This document shows, in pieces, positions 1 to 8,814 of a DNA stretch of 64,000 nt (its first letter is position 1; every line of letters begins with the position of its first letter). The position numbers and the translations under genes are program-made. The notes under the pieces were generated by a model, which did no database searches, was not told the DNA's origin, and saw only the letters and a list, made by a program, of their open reading frames with translations. The stretch is from NCBI GenBank assembly GCA_016710585.1, contig JADJVN010000018.1, positions 1-64,000 on the forward strand, read 5' to 3'. Origin of the DNA: Saprospiraceae bacterium. Its GTDB lineage: Bacteria; Bacteroidota; Bacteroidia; Chitinophagales; Saprospiraceae.

Positions 1-1358
1 TACCATCAAAATTCATAGTCCAAATCATATCGCTGCGTATCCAAATTATTTTTTGAAATTTTGAATGTATGCCGAAAGAAGGAAATGTAGAATGAATCTC
101 TTTTAAATTTTTATCATTAAAATTATAAGTTAACATCTTAAAATAATTATCAGGAGTTCGCATAAAAATAAATAAGATTTTGGCACTAAAGTCATATTTG
201 AGAATGCTTGGAATATAATTATTGCTTGGCAAATTTAAAAAAGGTTTTACTTGCCCATTCGAAAAATCAAGAAGTTCCAAAGTTTTTTGATTTGAAAAAT
301 GCCCCACAGCTTCATGATCAGAAATAAATGTTAAGCTATTAAGCTCTTTGTTTAAATTAAAAGTAAATACTTTTTTTATTTCAGCTTTATCCACTTTTGA
401 AGTGAATAATTCATATTCACTTTTCGTTTTAATCAACCAATAAATATTTTTATGATTATCAAACCATGAATTCTGAAAATCATCTTTATAACGAATTATT
501 TCTTCTTCTTTACCAGTTTCGATATTATATAAATATAAAGTAGTTCCATCACTTCGCAATAAGTTCTTACTATCTTGAGCAGCTACAAAATATTCAAAAG
601 CCAACTTAGACTGCACTCTTTCATTAAAATTATTAATATTGATACTGATATATTCTTTAATGCCAGTATTAAAAAAAGTAATAGTGCTATCACTTCTGAC
701 ATAGCTTTCAAAAAACATATAAGGTGGCAACTTATCTATTACCTTTGTTTCACCAGATATATAATTATATAGATAGACCAATGAATCAATTGGATATTTT
801 TTATAAACACATAAATTGAGATCTTCCAAAATATCCCAAGTTCCTACTCCAGGCAACACCAAAAAAGGCTTAATGCTTTGGTCTTCAAAATTTAATTTAT
901 ATATTGTATCCTTATGAATGCTGTACCCATTTTCACCGTGAAAGAAATAGGTTAAGAAATCTTTTTTCTTAAATTCTTTCCTATCGCCTGTAGTGATATC
1001 TATCTTATAATAAATCTCATTCTCATAATCATGGATAAAGAGCAATTTTTTTTCTAAATTGAAATATTGAAAATTTCCAGATTTCCATTTAAAAAACAAG
1101 TGTATGTTCTTTGGTCTTCAGATTAATTTTATAAATAGTTGAATATCCTATATAATAATAATCTTCCTGTACTGGATCAAAGGCATAGGCCCTTCCAATA
1201 CTAGTACCACCTGTAGAAAATTTTTCCTTAAAGTCTTCCATGGAATAAATATACCGTGAAGAACCTACACAAACGATACACTTTTTGTCCCGTGCGTTTG
1301 AGCTAAAACTAAATAGTAAAGAAAGAGATAAATAGAATAGAATAAAGTAATGCTTCAT
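1..1358 (-). pseudogene. Secreted beta-propeller-like protein, frameshifted and cut by the window edge
   Basis: Family not recognised. The start at 1358 opens with a signal peptide (MKHYFILFYLSLSLLFSFSS) and runs 89 codons to a TAA at 1089-1091. The next frame then stays open from there to position 1 without a stop, and its translation has the same character: short beta-rich segments alternating Tyr/Phe with Asp/Lys-Gly turns, as in WD40- or TolB-like propellers. Dropping one T from the T6 run (plus-strand A6 at 1091-1096) joins the two frames as ...TLVF-KWKSGNF.... The 3' end lies outside the window, so a C-terminal sorting domain cannot be judged. It could be a true pseudogene or a sequencing error. 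Confidence 0.7.
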
Positions 1359-1536
1359 AAATTTAAGATTAGTGAGTATTATTCGATAACGGCAGTTATT
1401 AGGAGATATTGTATGTTCCTATGATCTTAACAAAATCTGAAATTGAAATTGAAATTGAAATAATTTGCTTTTATGAAATAGAATTTACTCTAGATCAATT
1501 TATAAATCATTTCATATTTAATAAAACTAAAAATTT

Positions 1537-2535
1537 CTATGGGCAAGTAATACTCGTAAATACTGGCTGCCCATTGTTGCTCACTGTCATTCTCCAACAT
1601 TGACCATTTGGAGATTTCATTATAACGCCTTTATTTATTTCTTCAATAAAAATATCTCCATTCTCAATGTGTAATCTACTGTTAGGATAGCTAGGGCTAG
1701 AAACACTAAAGTTTCGCATTCCCAATCCAACAAATCCGTTTGGTCCAATTAAAAATGGAAAACCATTTGGTCTAGGTTGGTTAGGATTAAAACAATCTAT
1801 AAAAAAATGATCCCAAACAGGAAACCTTTGATCTACTCCGACTCTCCACCTTAATTTGTCAAAGTTATATAAAGATTCACCTCCTACTCCACTATTTCCT
1901 CCATTAGTATTATAATAGCCATTAAAATTGATTGCCTGAAATCCACTGGGAACATCTGGACCTCCATCTTGTACTGGTTGAATAGTAATATTAGATTTGG
2001 CTCCATCTGATATTCTCAATCCTTCATCAGAGGTACTATTTACAATCAGATGAAGTTTGCCAGTAGGATTATCTACTCCAATGCCGACATTTCCATTATT
2101 ATAATAAATATCATCTCCATTTTTACTCCATCGACTTCCATTTCCTGCATTAAGTGCATATGGAACACTTAATAGTTGACTAGTGCCCATCAGAATAAAA
2201 GCATTACCACCTGTTGGGTCCATCTCCACCTTAATATATTTATCAGCCGATGCCCATTGAATATCAGTAAAATTTCCTACTTGCTCTGCTCCTGCACCTA
2301 CTGCAAGTGTAAAAAGTCCCAGTGAACTTGTGGTAGGAGAATGGGTTTCCGAATACTTCACAGGGCCACTTGCTGATCCATCGAGGATGCTGATTTTGAG
2401 TTTGATATTTCTATTCGGCAGAATATCACCTTGGGCATTTCGAGCAACTGCCTGATAGTTGAACTTTTGTGGGACTTGAGCTTGAATATTAAATACAATG
2501 ACTAAAATGAAATAGATAGAAAGAAAATTTTTCAT
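1537..2535 (-). CDS. Secreted tail-fibre-like protein of unknown function
   Basis: A 332-residue protein with a signal peptide ending at IQA-QVPQ. The N-terminal segment (residues about 22-45, with QKFNYQAVARNAQGDI) is a module seen in many Bacteroidota exported proteins. It is followed by a beta-rich region, a glycine/asparagine-rich middle, and a C-terminal segment with GVIMKSPNGQCWRMTV that resembles phage-tail-fibre-like surface proteins of the phylum. No T9SS tail is obvious. The start lies 4 bases after the stop of the upstream T9SS gene, so the two are probably co-transcribed from the promoter at 3054-3084. The function is unknown; a surface or adhesive role is inference. Confidence 0.75.
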   Translation of the reverse strand: MKNFLSIYFILVIVFNIQAQVPQKFNYQAVARNAQGDILPNRNIKLKISILDGSASGPVKYSETHSPTTSSLGLFTLAVGAGAEQVGNFTDIQWASADKYIKVEMDPTGGNAFILMGTSQLLSVPYALNAGNGSRWSKNGDDIYYNNGNVGIGVDNPTGKLHLIVNSTSDEGLRISDGAKSNITIQPVQDGGPDVPSGFQAINFNGYYNTNGGNSGVGGESLYNFDKLRWRVGVDQRFPVWDHFFIDCFNPNQPRPNGFPFLIGPNGFVGLGMRNFSVSSPSYPNSRLHIENGDIFIEEINKGVIMKSPNGQCWRMTVSNNGQPVFTSITCP

Positions 2536-2539
2536 AGGA

Positions 2540-3001
2540 TTAGATTTTATTTAGTTTGTATGAATAGATTTTATTGGAATTATTTGTCATTAAATTCAGA
2601 ATGTATAATCCTGTAGGCAAATCGCTAAGATCTATCCGAGAATTAAAATCATTTGATTTAAGACTTCGACCTGATATGTCAAGAATCGCAAATTTTACAA
2701 TGTCTAAATTTTTAGATTTAATCTCTATATAATCCGCGGTCGGGTTAGGAGAGAGAAAAATGCCTCCTTCATTAAAATCTTGAATTGCTACTATGGTGAG
2801 TTTTGGTTGTAGGAATCCTTGAGTTAATATATGAGAACTGTTTGATAGCGTATTTATTGATACTTCTCCAAGAGACCATTCCAATATTGCCATATTATTC
2901 TGTAATATTGTTCCAGCCGTATTGACTACATTTGGTGAAATGCTTTGGGAAAATAAGAAATTATTGAAAACTAAAATTAATAGAAAGCTGTATCTTTTCA
3001 T
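2540..3001 (-). CDS. Small T9SS type A sorting-domain protein
   Basis: A 153-residue secreted protein. The signal peptide (residues 1-18) is followed by a short domain of the form VVNTAGTIL...EWSLGEVSI...LTQGF that often precedes sorting tails in Bacteroidota. From about residue 78 comes a T9SS type A domain: LSPNPTADYIEI, then ILDISGRSLK, then LPTGLYILNL and a lysine-containing end. The tail would direct export through the type IX system and anchoring or release at the surface. With so little other sequence, it may be a small surface protein or a partner of the next gene, which starts 4 bases downstream. Confidence 0.8.
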   Translation of the reverse strand: MKRYSFLLILVFNNFLFSQSISPNVVNTAGTILQNNMAILEWSLGEVSINTLSNSSHILTQGFLQPKLTIVAIQDFNEGGIFLSPNPTADYIEIKSKNLDIVKFAILDISGRSLKSNDFNSRIDLSDLPTGLYILNLMTNNSNKIYSYKLNKI

Positions 3002-3053
3002 CTGTCAGGTTTGTAATGTGATGCTGCGAAGAATTTTTAATTAACTCTAGCTC

Positions 3054-3084
3054 CAAATATAAAGCTTTATTTTATTCTTCCAAT
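3054..3084 (-). promoter_or_regulatory. Bacteroidota promoter for the 3001-1537 operon
   Basis: On the minus strand the -7 box TATATTTG (3054-3061) lies 19 bases after a -33 box ATTG (3081-3084). This matches the Bacteroidota sigma-ABfr pattern TTG-N19-TAnnTTTG with one deviation, and leaves a leader of about 45 bases before the start at 3001. Confidence 0.65.
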
Positions 3085-3310
3085 AAATTATTTTAATTAT
3101 TTAAATCTTGAACTTAAATTCACCGGGCTTTAAGATTTAGCATCAAAGGATTTAATCCATTTTTTGAATGAAGGTCTTTCCCTCTCGAAATTTCAATTAG
3201 CAACACACTGTCTTGTCAACAAAAAATATAAATAATGCTAATCATGACATCAAGCCAGAAACCAAATTTCCTTTATATCATCCTTTTCAAGCGTTCATAT
3301 AAAAATCCAC
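3085..3310. other. Intergenic region, no gene seen
   Basis: AT-rich stretch between hscB and the small T9SS operon. Neither strand has a convincing reading frame, and no strong terminator hairpin or repeat is visible. Confidence 0.5.
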
Positions 3311-3814
3311 TTACATCTCCACCTCTTCTCGATTCATATTTTGTAGCATCCTGTAATAATACTTTTGCTTAAAATAAAACTCTTCCAGTTTCCGCAAGAC
3401 TTCTTCAGAGTGATCTTGCTTATCAAAATTTTGAATAATGATGTTATAATGATCTTCTTCTGATTGAATTAATGATTTAATTTTTTCATGTAAGGATGCT
3501 CTATTTTCATCAGATACAAATTCTATTTCTTCATTGATATCCATCATGTCCATGAGAAATGCTTTGGGAAGCTGCATTTTAGACTCGTCCATTGGACCAT
3601 TAAAAATTTCAAGAATATGTTTCAGTCTTAAGTGTGGGTCTGACAGAATCCTGTAGGCTTCATTATTTACACTTGTTTGATCAATTGCGTCTATCTGATT
3701 AGATTGATCTGGATGCAAGTCCTTGCTTTTACTATAGAATAACTTTCTTAATTCAGATTGATTCAGTTTGTATTGACATGGAATATTGTAATAATCGAAA
3801 TAACTCAGCATCAA
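3311..3814 (-). CDS. hscB: Fe-S cluster co-chaperone HscB
   Basis: A 167-residue J-domain protein. HscB delivers the IscU scaffold to the Hsp70 HscA and stimulates its ATPase during iron-sulfur cluster transfer in the cytoplasm. The J domain occupies residues 1-75 and has the invariant HPD at 34-36. The C-terminal helical part (about 85-160) matches the HscB IscU-binding domain in length and in its acidic/hydrophobic spacing (LPKAFLMDMMDINEEIEF). The zinc-finger extension of some eukaryotic forms is absent. It starts 9 bases after rseP on the same strand and is probably co-transcribed. A generic DnaJ-like protein is the alternative, but the C-terminal domain argues for HscB. Confidence 0.85.
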   Translation of the reverse strand: MMLSYFDYYNIPCQYKLNQSELRKLFYSKSKDLHPDQSNQIDAIDQTSVNNEAYRILSDPHLRLKHILEIFNGPMDESKMQLPKAFLMDMMDINEEIEFVSDENRASLHEKIKSLIQSEEDHYNIIIQNFDKQDHSEEVLRKLEEFYFKQKYYYRMLQNMNREEVEM

Positions 3815-3823
3815 TGGATCGAA

Positions 3824-5161
3824 TTAATTAAACCAGGCTCTCACGACGTCCATTCCATTCGCATATAACATTAATGCTATAAGTAAAAAGAACCCCACCA
3901 TGGTTGCCTTTTCTATTATTTTATCATCAATTTTCTTACCTGAAACAACTTCTGCAATGAGAAACATCACATAACCACCATCAAGAGCAGGAATAGGCAA
4001 TAGATTCATAAAACCTAGGATGATAGATAACACAGCCGTCATTCTCCAGAATGATTCCCAGTCCCAAACTTTCTCAAACATATTAGCTATTGAAGCAAAA
4101 CCTCCAAGCGAATCTTTAGCCTTCACTTTTCCTGAAAACATCTGTCTAATACTTTTGACATAATTCGTCAGCACGTCCCATCCTTGTGCAATCCCTAATG
4201 GAAAAGATTCAAAAAACCCATATTTAATTGACTGTACTTTGTAGTAATCTGTAAATGGTTTTGGCTTAAAGCCTATTTGTCCTTTTTCGTTAGTGGTGAG
4301 ACTTATATTCAATGTATCGATGCCTCTTAGAATACTTAAATTTATAGGTGTGCTCTTTTTATTTTGCAAATTTGCTAAAACTTCATGCATAAATTTAGCT
4401 GACGATCCATCGATACTTAGAAGTTTGTCTCCTGCTTTCAATCCCGCTTTATCCGCACCATTTCCTGGTTCAACACTAGCTACTTCTGCAGGAACTGGAA
4501 TTTCCCATAATCTCATATTCTTATTCTCTGGTTTGGTCAGGGCTTGGATATGACTTTGATCTATGACAAGTTCCTGCATTTGACCATTTCTATCTACTGT
4601 AACTGTATTCACATTATCCAAAACCATTGCTTTGACCAATTTACCTCGATCGAATCTATCAAAATTGGTACTCCCAAGTTTTACAATCTTATCTCCGTCT
4701 TGAAATCCCATTTGTTTGGCAAGACTATCAGTAACGATGCCATATTTTAACTCAGTAGTGGGAATGTATTCCTTGCCATAATACCATAGCATGAGTGCGA
4801 ATAATAAAAATCCTAATAAAAAATTTACCGTCACGCCTCCTAACATAATTATCAATCTCTGCCAAGCTGGCTTTGATCTGAATTCATAGGGCTTAGGTTC
4901 AGAATTCAACTGTTCGGTGTCAAAACTTTCGTCTACCATTCCAGAGATTTTCACATAGCCTCCTAGTGGTAGCCAGCCTATTCCCCATTCTGTGTCCCCA
5001 ATTTTCTTCTTAAATAAGGAAAACCAAGGATTAAAAAACAAATAAAATTTTTCAACTCTAGTCTGAAACCAACGAGCAGGTAAAAAATGCCCAAATTCAT
5101 GCAATACTACTAAAATAGTCAAGCTTAGGATAAACTGACTAATCATTATAAAATTTCCCAT
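3824..5161 (-). CDS. rseP: Site-2 metalloprotease RseP
   Basis: A 445-residue inner-membrane zinc protease that cuts transmembrane segments, classically anti-sigma factors and leftover signal peptides. The first membrane segment carries HEFGH (residues 21-25), the zinc and catalytic site. Two PDZ domains follow: about 130-205, and about 225-300 with ADKAGLKAGDKLLSIDG. The second metal-ligand segment NLLPIPALDGG lies at about 386-396, and a last membrane helix lies at about 415-435. LDGG is followed by Tyr where the family usually has His; the metal-binding Asp is kept. ATG codons at 5161 and at residue 6 are both possible starts. Confidence 0.93.
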   Translation of the reverse strand: MGNFIMISQFILSLTILVVLHEFGHFLPARWFQTRVEKFYLFFNPWFSLFKKKIGDTEWGIGWLPLGGYVKISGMVDESFDTEQLNSEPKPYEFRSKPAWQRLIIMLGGVTVNFLLGFLLFALMLWYYGKEYIPTTELKYGIVTDSLAKQMGFQDGDKIVKLGSTNFDRFDRGKLVKAMVLDNVNTVTVDRNGQMQELVIDQSHIQALTKPENKNMRLWEIPVPAEVASVEPGNGADKAGLKAGDKLLSIDGSSAKFMHEVLANLQNKKSTPINLSILRGIDTLNISLTTNEKGQIGFKPKPFTDYYKVQSIKYGFFESFPLGIAQGWDVLTNYVKSIRQMFSGKVKAKDSLGGFASIANMFEKVWDWESFWRMTAVLSIILGFMNLLPIPALDGGYVMFLIAEVVSGKKIDDKIIEKATMVGFFLLIALMLYANGMDVVRAWFN

Positions 5162-5228
5162 GCTAATAAAATCTACGGTCTTTTAACGATTAAACCCAAA
5201 AATTAGTTCAATACCTGAAAATAGTGCA

Positions 5229-5236
5229 CAAAGATA
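5229..5236 (-). promoter_or_regulatory. -7 box for rseP-hscB
   Basis: The minus strand reads TATCTTTG, an exact TAnnTTTG, about 67 bases upstream of the rseP start. No good -33 box is seen at the expected distance. Confidence 0.45.
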
Positions 5237-5280
5237 GACCAAGAGTCCTTAAAATATAATAAAACTATATATTTCACTCA

Positions 5281-6021
5281 TTGTTATATATCCTATATAT
5301 GCCAAAAGATCTATTTCAGGGAGTTAAAATTAATGATACCAAATTCGTCCTCAATGGCCCAGACCATCACCATTGTAGTCGTGTCACAAGACATAAAATC
5401 GCTGATCAAATTTTAGTAAGTGACTTTGATGGGAGCATTTACATTGCTAATATACAAGAAATCAGCGCTGATTCTACATTCCTAAATGTAGAATCAATCT
5501 ATTCAACCGAAGCGAAAAGTCCAAAAATAAGCATTGCGATAAGCCCAACACAACAGATGGATAGATTTGAGTGGTTTGTAGAAAAGGCTGCGGCATGTGG
5601 AGTGAGTGAAATAATACCAATCCAATGCGAAAGAACAGAAAACACGAGAATTAAAAAAGAGCGATTGGAGAAAATTATATTGGCTAGTGCCAAACAATCG
5701 CTAAGGGCAAACTTAACGATATGCCATGATTTGATGCCATTTCAAAAACTCATCAATCAGTCAGATATTTCTCAAAGGTTTATTTGCCACTGTGAAAATA
5801 ATTATGTTGGGAATTTGGGTGTCACATACAATCCAAATGAAGATGTGCTCGTTTTAATTGGCCCAGCAGGAGATTTTACAAAAAATGAAATAAACTTATC
5901 GAAGGAAAAATCATTTCTAAGTGTTGATCTTGGCAACTTTCGACTGCGAACTGAAACAGCTGGAATCGTTGCTTCTTCGATACTTGCACAAAAAAAGACC
6001 ATTAATGAAAAAAGGAATTAG
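5281..6021 (+). CDS. rsmE: 16S rRNA m3U1498 methyltransferase RsmE
   Basis: A 246-residue SPOUT methyltransferase that methylates N3 of U1498 in 16S rRNA using SAM. The N-terminal PUA-like part includes PDHHHCSRVTRHK. The C-terminal knotted domain has the family signatures SPTQQMDRFEWFVEKAAACG (from about residue 82), the SAM-binding GPAGDFTKNEI (about 200) and LRTETA (about 228). The TTG at 5281 is preferred over the ATG at 5299 because the ILYMPKDL segment aligns with the conserved F-Y-x-P start of the family. It overlaps the next gene by 17 bases. Confidence 0.9.
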   Translation: MLYILYMPKDLFQGVKINDTKFVLNGPDHHHCSRVTRHKIADQILVSDFDGSIYIANIQEISADSTFLNVESIYSTEAKSPKISIAISPTQQMDRFEWFVEKAAACGVSEIIPIQCERTENTRIKKERLEKIILASAKQSLRANLTICHDLMPFQKLINQSDISQRFICHCENNYVGNLGVTYNPNEDVLVLIGPAGDFTKNEINLSKEKSFLSVDLGNFRLRTETAGIVASSILAQKKTINEKRN

Positions 6022-6670
6022 TTTTAGTGCTCTAATATTCATTTGCATTAGTTTTAGTGCTTTCAGTACTGCTAATGCTCCTCTTAAGATTGCATTGCTC
6101 AAATATGGCGGAGGTGGAGATTGGTATGCGAATCCTACTTCATTGACCAATCTCATTCGATTCGTCAATAAAGAAATGAATATGGGCGTGGATCAAAGCT
6201 ATGCGACTGTTGAGGTAGGTAGTGCAGATATATTTAATTTTCCATTTGTTCACATGACTGGACATGGCAATGTCGTTTTTTCAGAACTTGAAGCACAAAA
6301 TCTCAGGCTGTATCTTCTCTCAGGTGGATTTTTACATATCGACGATAATTATGGGATGGATCCATTTGTACGACCAAGTATGAAGCGGGTTTTTCCTGAA
6401 TTAGACTTTATTGAACTTCCATTCACACATGAGATTTATCATCAAAAATTTGATTTTCCACACGGATTACCGAAGATCCACAAACATGAAGATAAAGCGC
6501 CTCAGGGATTTGGTTTAATTTGGCAAGGTAGATTAGTTTGTTTTTATTCTTATGAATGTGATCTTGGCGATGGCTGGGAAGATCGCGAGGTCCATAAAGA
6601 TACAGAAGAATCCAGAATAAATGCATTACGAATGGGCGCGAATTTGCTGCGTTATGTTTTTCAACAGTAA
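6005..6670 (+). CDS. DUF4159 secreted/periplasmic protein
   Basis: A 221-residue protein. The start at 6005 is chosen because it opens directly into a signal peptide (MKKGISFSALIFICISFSAF), while the frame extends further upstream only inside rsmE. The body matches DUF4159, a family of unknown function with an amidotransferase-like fold: FVHMTGHGNVVF, then GGFLHIDDNYGMDPFVRPSMKRVFPE, where the family keeps the glycines and paired acidic residues. In many bacteria DUF4159 proteins accompany MoxR/DUF58 genes, but none is present here. The reading frame overlaps the 3' end of rsmE by 17 bases, so the two are probably translated from one transcript. Confidence 0.8.
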   Translation: MKKGISFSALIFICISFSAFSTANAPLKIALLKYGGGGDWYANPTSLTNLIRFVNKEMNMGVDQSYATVEVGSADIFNFPFVHMTGHGNVVFSELEAQNLRLYLLSGGFLHIDDNYGMDPFVRPSMKRVFPELDFIELPFTHEIYHQKFDFPHGLPKIHKHEDKAPQGFGLIWQGRLVCFYSYECDLGDGWEDREVHKDTEESRINALRMGANLLRYVFQQ

Positions 6671-6721
6671 ACCACTAATTAAAGAATCTTCAAACAAAAT
6701 TCAAGCCTTCATAGAGATTGA

Positions 6722-7117
6722 TCAGGCCAATTTACTCGATATGGCTGTGGCTATTTCTTTATATTCTTCAGGACTTAAGACCAATCGCGGATTTGAAAAA
6801 TTAAGATCTTGCATGCTATTCATTGGCACTAAATGGATATGTGCATGTGGCACTTCCAATCCTATAACACTCATTCCTACTTTAATACAAGGAATGGACT
6901 GATGGATTGCTTTTGCTACGACTTTTGCAAAAGAAAATAATTCATTATACAGATCCTCAGGGATGTCAAATAGATAATCAATTTCTTGTTTTGGTACAAC
7001 CAAGGTATGTCCTTTGACTAAGGGCTTTACATCAAGAAATGCAAAGCAATATTCATTTTCAGCAATCTTGTGTGCGGGTATTTCACCTGAAATTATTCTT
7101 GAAAAAATGCCAGCCAT
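6722..7117 (-). CDS. HIT family nucleotide hydrolase
   Basis: A 131-residue histidine-triad protein. The family hydrolyses nucleoside phosphoramidates or dinucleotides, using the central His as nucleophile. The triad HAHIHLVP is at residues 91-98, and the N-terminal FSRIISGEIPAHKIAENE is typical of HINT-like members. Length is normal. It lies 2 bases downstream of greA, indicating one transcript, and is convergent with the DUF4159 gene. The physiological substrate cannot be told from the sequence. Confidence 0.92.
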   Translation of the reverse strand: MAGIFSRIISGEIPAHKIAENEYCFAFLDVKPLVKGHTLVVPKQEIDYLFDIPEDLYNELFSFAKVVAKAIHQSIPCIKVGMSVIGLEVPHAHIHLVPMNSMQDLNFSNPRLVLSPEEYKEIATAISSKLA

Positions 7118-7119
7118 AA

Positions 7120-7593
7120 TTATGCAGTGATTTCTAAAATTTCTAAAATCATCTCTCCTGCAGGAGTGGCTATTTTGGCTTTATCTCCAATAATTCTTCC
7201 AAGTAATCCAGCACCTATAGGTGAGTTTACAGAAATCTTACCAGCTTTAATGTCAGCCTCAGCTTCTGCCACGATTTGATAGGTCAGTTCTTTATTTATT
7301 TTATGATTCTTTAGCTTTACAAAAGTCATCATATTTACCCGGGATGTGTCGACATCACTTTGATCCAATATTCTGACATTCATGATCTTCTTTTCAAGTT
7401 CATTGATCTTCATTTCCAACATTCCTTGTGCATCTTTTGCAGCATGATATTCAGCATTTTCAGATAAATCTCCTTTTTCTCTAGCTTCAGCAATGGCTCT
7501 AGAAGCTTCCTGCCTTCCCACTGTCTTCAGATGGTCAAGTTCAGTTCTAATCTTGTCATATCCCTCTTGCGATAAATAACTTATATCACTCAT
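7120..7593 (-). CDS. greA: Transcription elongation factor GreA
   Basis: A 157-residue GreA that rescues backtracked RNA polymerase by stimulating transcript cleavage. The N-terminal coiled coil (about 1-78) includes AIAEAREKGDLSENAEYHAAK with the acidic tip residues D and E that act in the secondary channel. The C-terminal FKBP-like domain (about 83-157) includes INSPIGAGLLG-like sequence (VNSPIGAGLLGRIIGDKA). Length and both domains are intact. It is followed after 2 bases by the HIT gene and is insulated from the upstream envelope operon by the terminator at 7614-7647. Confidence 0.95.
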   Translation of the reverse strand: MSDISYLSQEGYDKIRTELDHLKTVGRQEASRAIAEAREKGDLSENAEYHAAKDAQGMLEMKINELEKKIMNVRILDQSDVDTSRVNMMTFVKLKNHKINKELTYQIVAEAEADIKAGKISVNSPIGAGLLGRIIGDKAKIATPAGEMILEILEITA

Positions 7594-7613
7594 AATTTTT
7601 AATTTAAAAACGA

Positions 7614-7647
7614 AAAGAACGTCTTCTGATTCCAGAACACGTTCTTT
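7614..7647 (-). terminator. Rho-independent terminator of the TonB/PorV-like operon
   Basis: The minus strand forms a 9-bp stem AAAGAACGT/ACGTTCTTT, then one mismatch, then a 5-bp inner stem TTCTG/CAGAA closed by a GAAT loop. It is followed by TTTTCGTTTTT. It lies between the stop of the PorV-like gene (7707) and the start of greA. Confidence 0.75.
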
Positions 7648-7706
7648 GTATAAAAAATATTATATACTAATTAATAAAACATAAGGGGAAAAAGTTCCCA
7701 AAATGT

Positions 7707-8747
7707 CTAAAAATCAAATCTTAAGCCTATATTATGGGTTCCTTGGAACGGATTTGATGGCCTATATGCATAATCAAGACTTAACCTTGAATCACTTTTC
7801 TTCTTGATAGGTGTCGAAAGACTTATTCCTGCGCTCAATCCAGTTGGAGCAGAATTTCCAGCTGCTGCAGATTTTCCGATTTCTGTTTTATAAGAAGTTC
7901 TAAATCTAAAATATTCAGTCACACCTAACTCAGCTCCAACTCCCAACTCATCTCTTCCGAAAGAGTTTGACGTAAAGTTTGCTAATGGCATGACATTGAT
8001 CATTTCAGTTATTTTGAAATTATAAGAAACACCAATATTCAATAAAGAGGGCAATTCATATTTTGAAGGTCTAACTTCATAAGTCAATTTTGAATTAACT
8101 GATGAACTCAACTGGGTAGCAAGACCCTCTCCACTAAATTTCATTGGGCTACCGATGTTTCTCAATGAAATACCTAGTTTAAAATTATCGTTTTGACCCG
8201 CAACATATTGCACTCCAGCATCAATCGCCAAACCAAATGCATTGAGATCTTGAATCGATTCGGATACACCTCGAACTAAAAATCCAACACTTACTTTGTT
8301 GCCATACATATGAGAATAGCCCAGACCGATATTAAAAAAATTCGGACTATAAGTGGCACCAGTTCCTTCTGGAGCTTCTGTAGTCGTCACAGCAATATCT
8401 CCAAAACTCAATGCTGTAAGTGCCAATCCTAGTGTGCCATTTTTGCCCACTTTTGTCGAAAGTCCAAAAGCATTGATTGAGATTCCACTTGGTACCAACC
8501 ATCTTGTATTGCAAAGCACAACTTGTGTCTTATTGATGCGGCCTAGACCAGCAGGATTGACCCAATTGGCCTCAACGCCACTGACGTAGGATACATTCAT
8601 CCCATTGACACCAGAGCTTCTAGCCCAAGGGTTCATTAATAATTCGTAAGCTCCTGCCTCTCCCTGTCTATCAGGATTACCAGCAATAAGAGTGCTTACA
8701 AAACTTGTGAATAAACAAAGTGCAAATATTTGTAAAATTTTATTCAT
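7707..8747 (-). CDS. PorV/PorQ family outer-membrane protein
   Basis: A 346-residue beta-barrel with a signal peptide cleaved near residue 22 (LIAG-NPDRQG). The segment GEAGAYELLMNPWARSSG followed by NWVNPAGL is the PorV/PorQ signature (FadL-like fold), and the protein ends in a barrel-terminal aromatic (NIGLRFDF). PorV shuttles T9SS cargo from the translocon to the attachment complex, and relatives encoded beside single cargo genes may serve only those. It is the last gene of the operon, 67 bases after a 1322-residue secreted protein, and a perfect hairpin sits in that gap. Whether this copy is the general PorV or a dedicated paralogue cannot be seen. Confidence 0.8.
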   Translation of the reverse strand: MNKILQIFALCLFTSFVSTLIAGNPDRQGEAGAYELLMNPWARSSGVNGMNVSYVSGVEANWVNPAGLGRINKTQVVLCNTRWLVPSGISINAFGLSTKVGKNGTLGLALTALSFGDIAVTTTEAPEGTGATYSPNFFNIGLGYSHMYGNKVSVGFLVRGVSESIQDLNAFGLAIDAGVQYVAGQNDNFKLGISLRNIGSPMKFSGEGLATQLSSSVNSKLTYEVRPSKYELPSLLNIGVSYNFKITEMINVMPLANFTSNSFGRDELGVGAELGVTEYFRFRTSYKTEIGKSAAAGNSAPTGLSAGISLSTPIKKKSDSRLSLDYAYRPSNPFQGTHNIGLRFDF

Positions 8748-8775
8748 AACTAGGCTTTATATCGTTTTGAAAATA

Positions 8776-8799
8776 GAGACCGATATCGCTATCGGTCTC
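8776..8799 (-). promoter_or_regulatory. Intercistronic hairpin
   Basis: A perfect 10-bp inverted repeat (GAGACCGATA / TATCGGTCTC) with a GCGA loop on the minus strand, a GNRA tetraloop. It lies between the 1322-residue protein gene and the PorV-like gene. The downstream flank TATTTTCAAAA is a poor T-tract, so it looks more like an mRNA processing or stability element, or a leaky terminator, than a full terminator. Confidence 0.6.
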
Positions 8800-8814
8800 G
8801 GTAATTTTATTTTT

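Noticed and set aside
1409..1603. 64-codon frame with a run of Glu-Ile
   Set aside because: It comes from a short GAAATT tandem repeat and overlaps the 3' end of the secreted protein gene; no start context.
6423..6902. Frames opposite DUF4159 and HIT genes
   Set aside because: Shadows of genes with intact motifs (HAHIH; DUF4159 signature).
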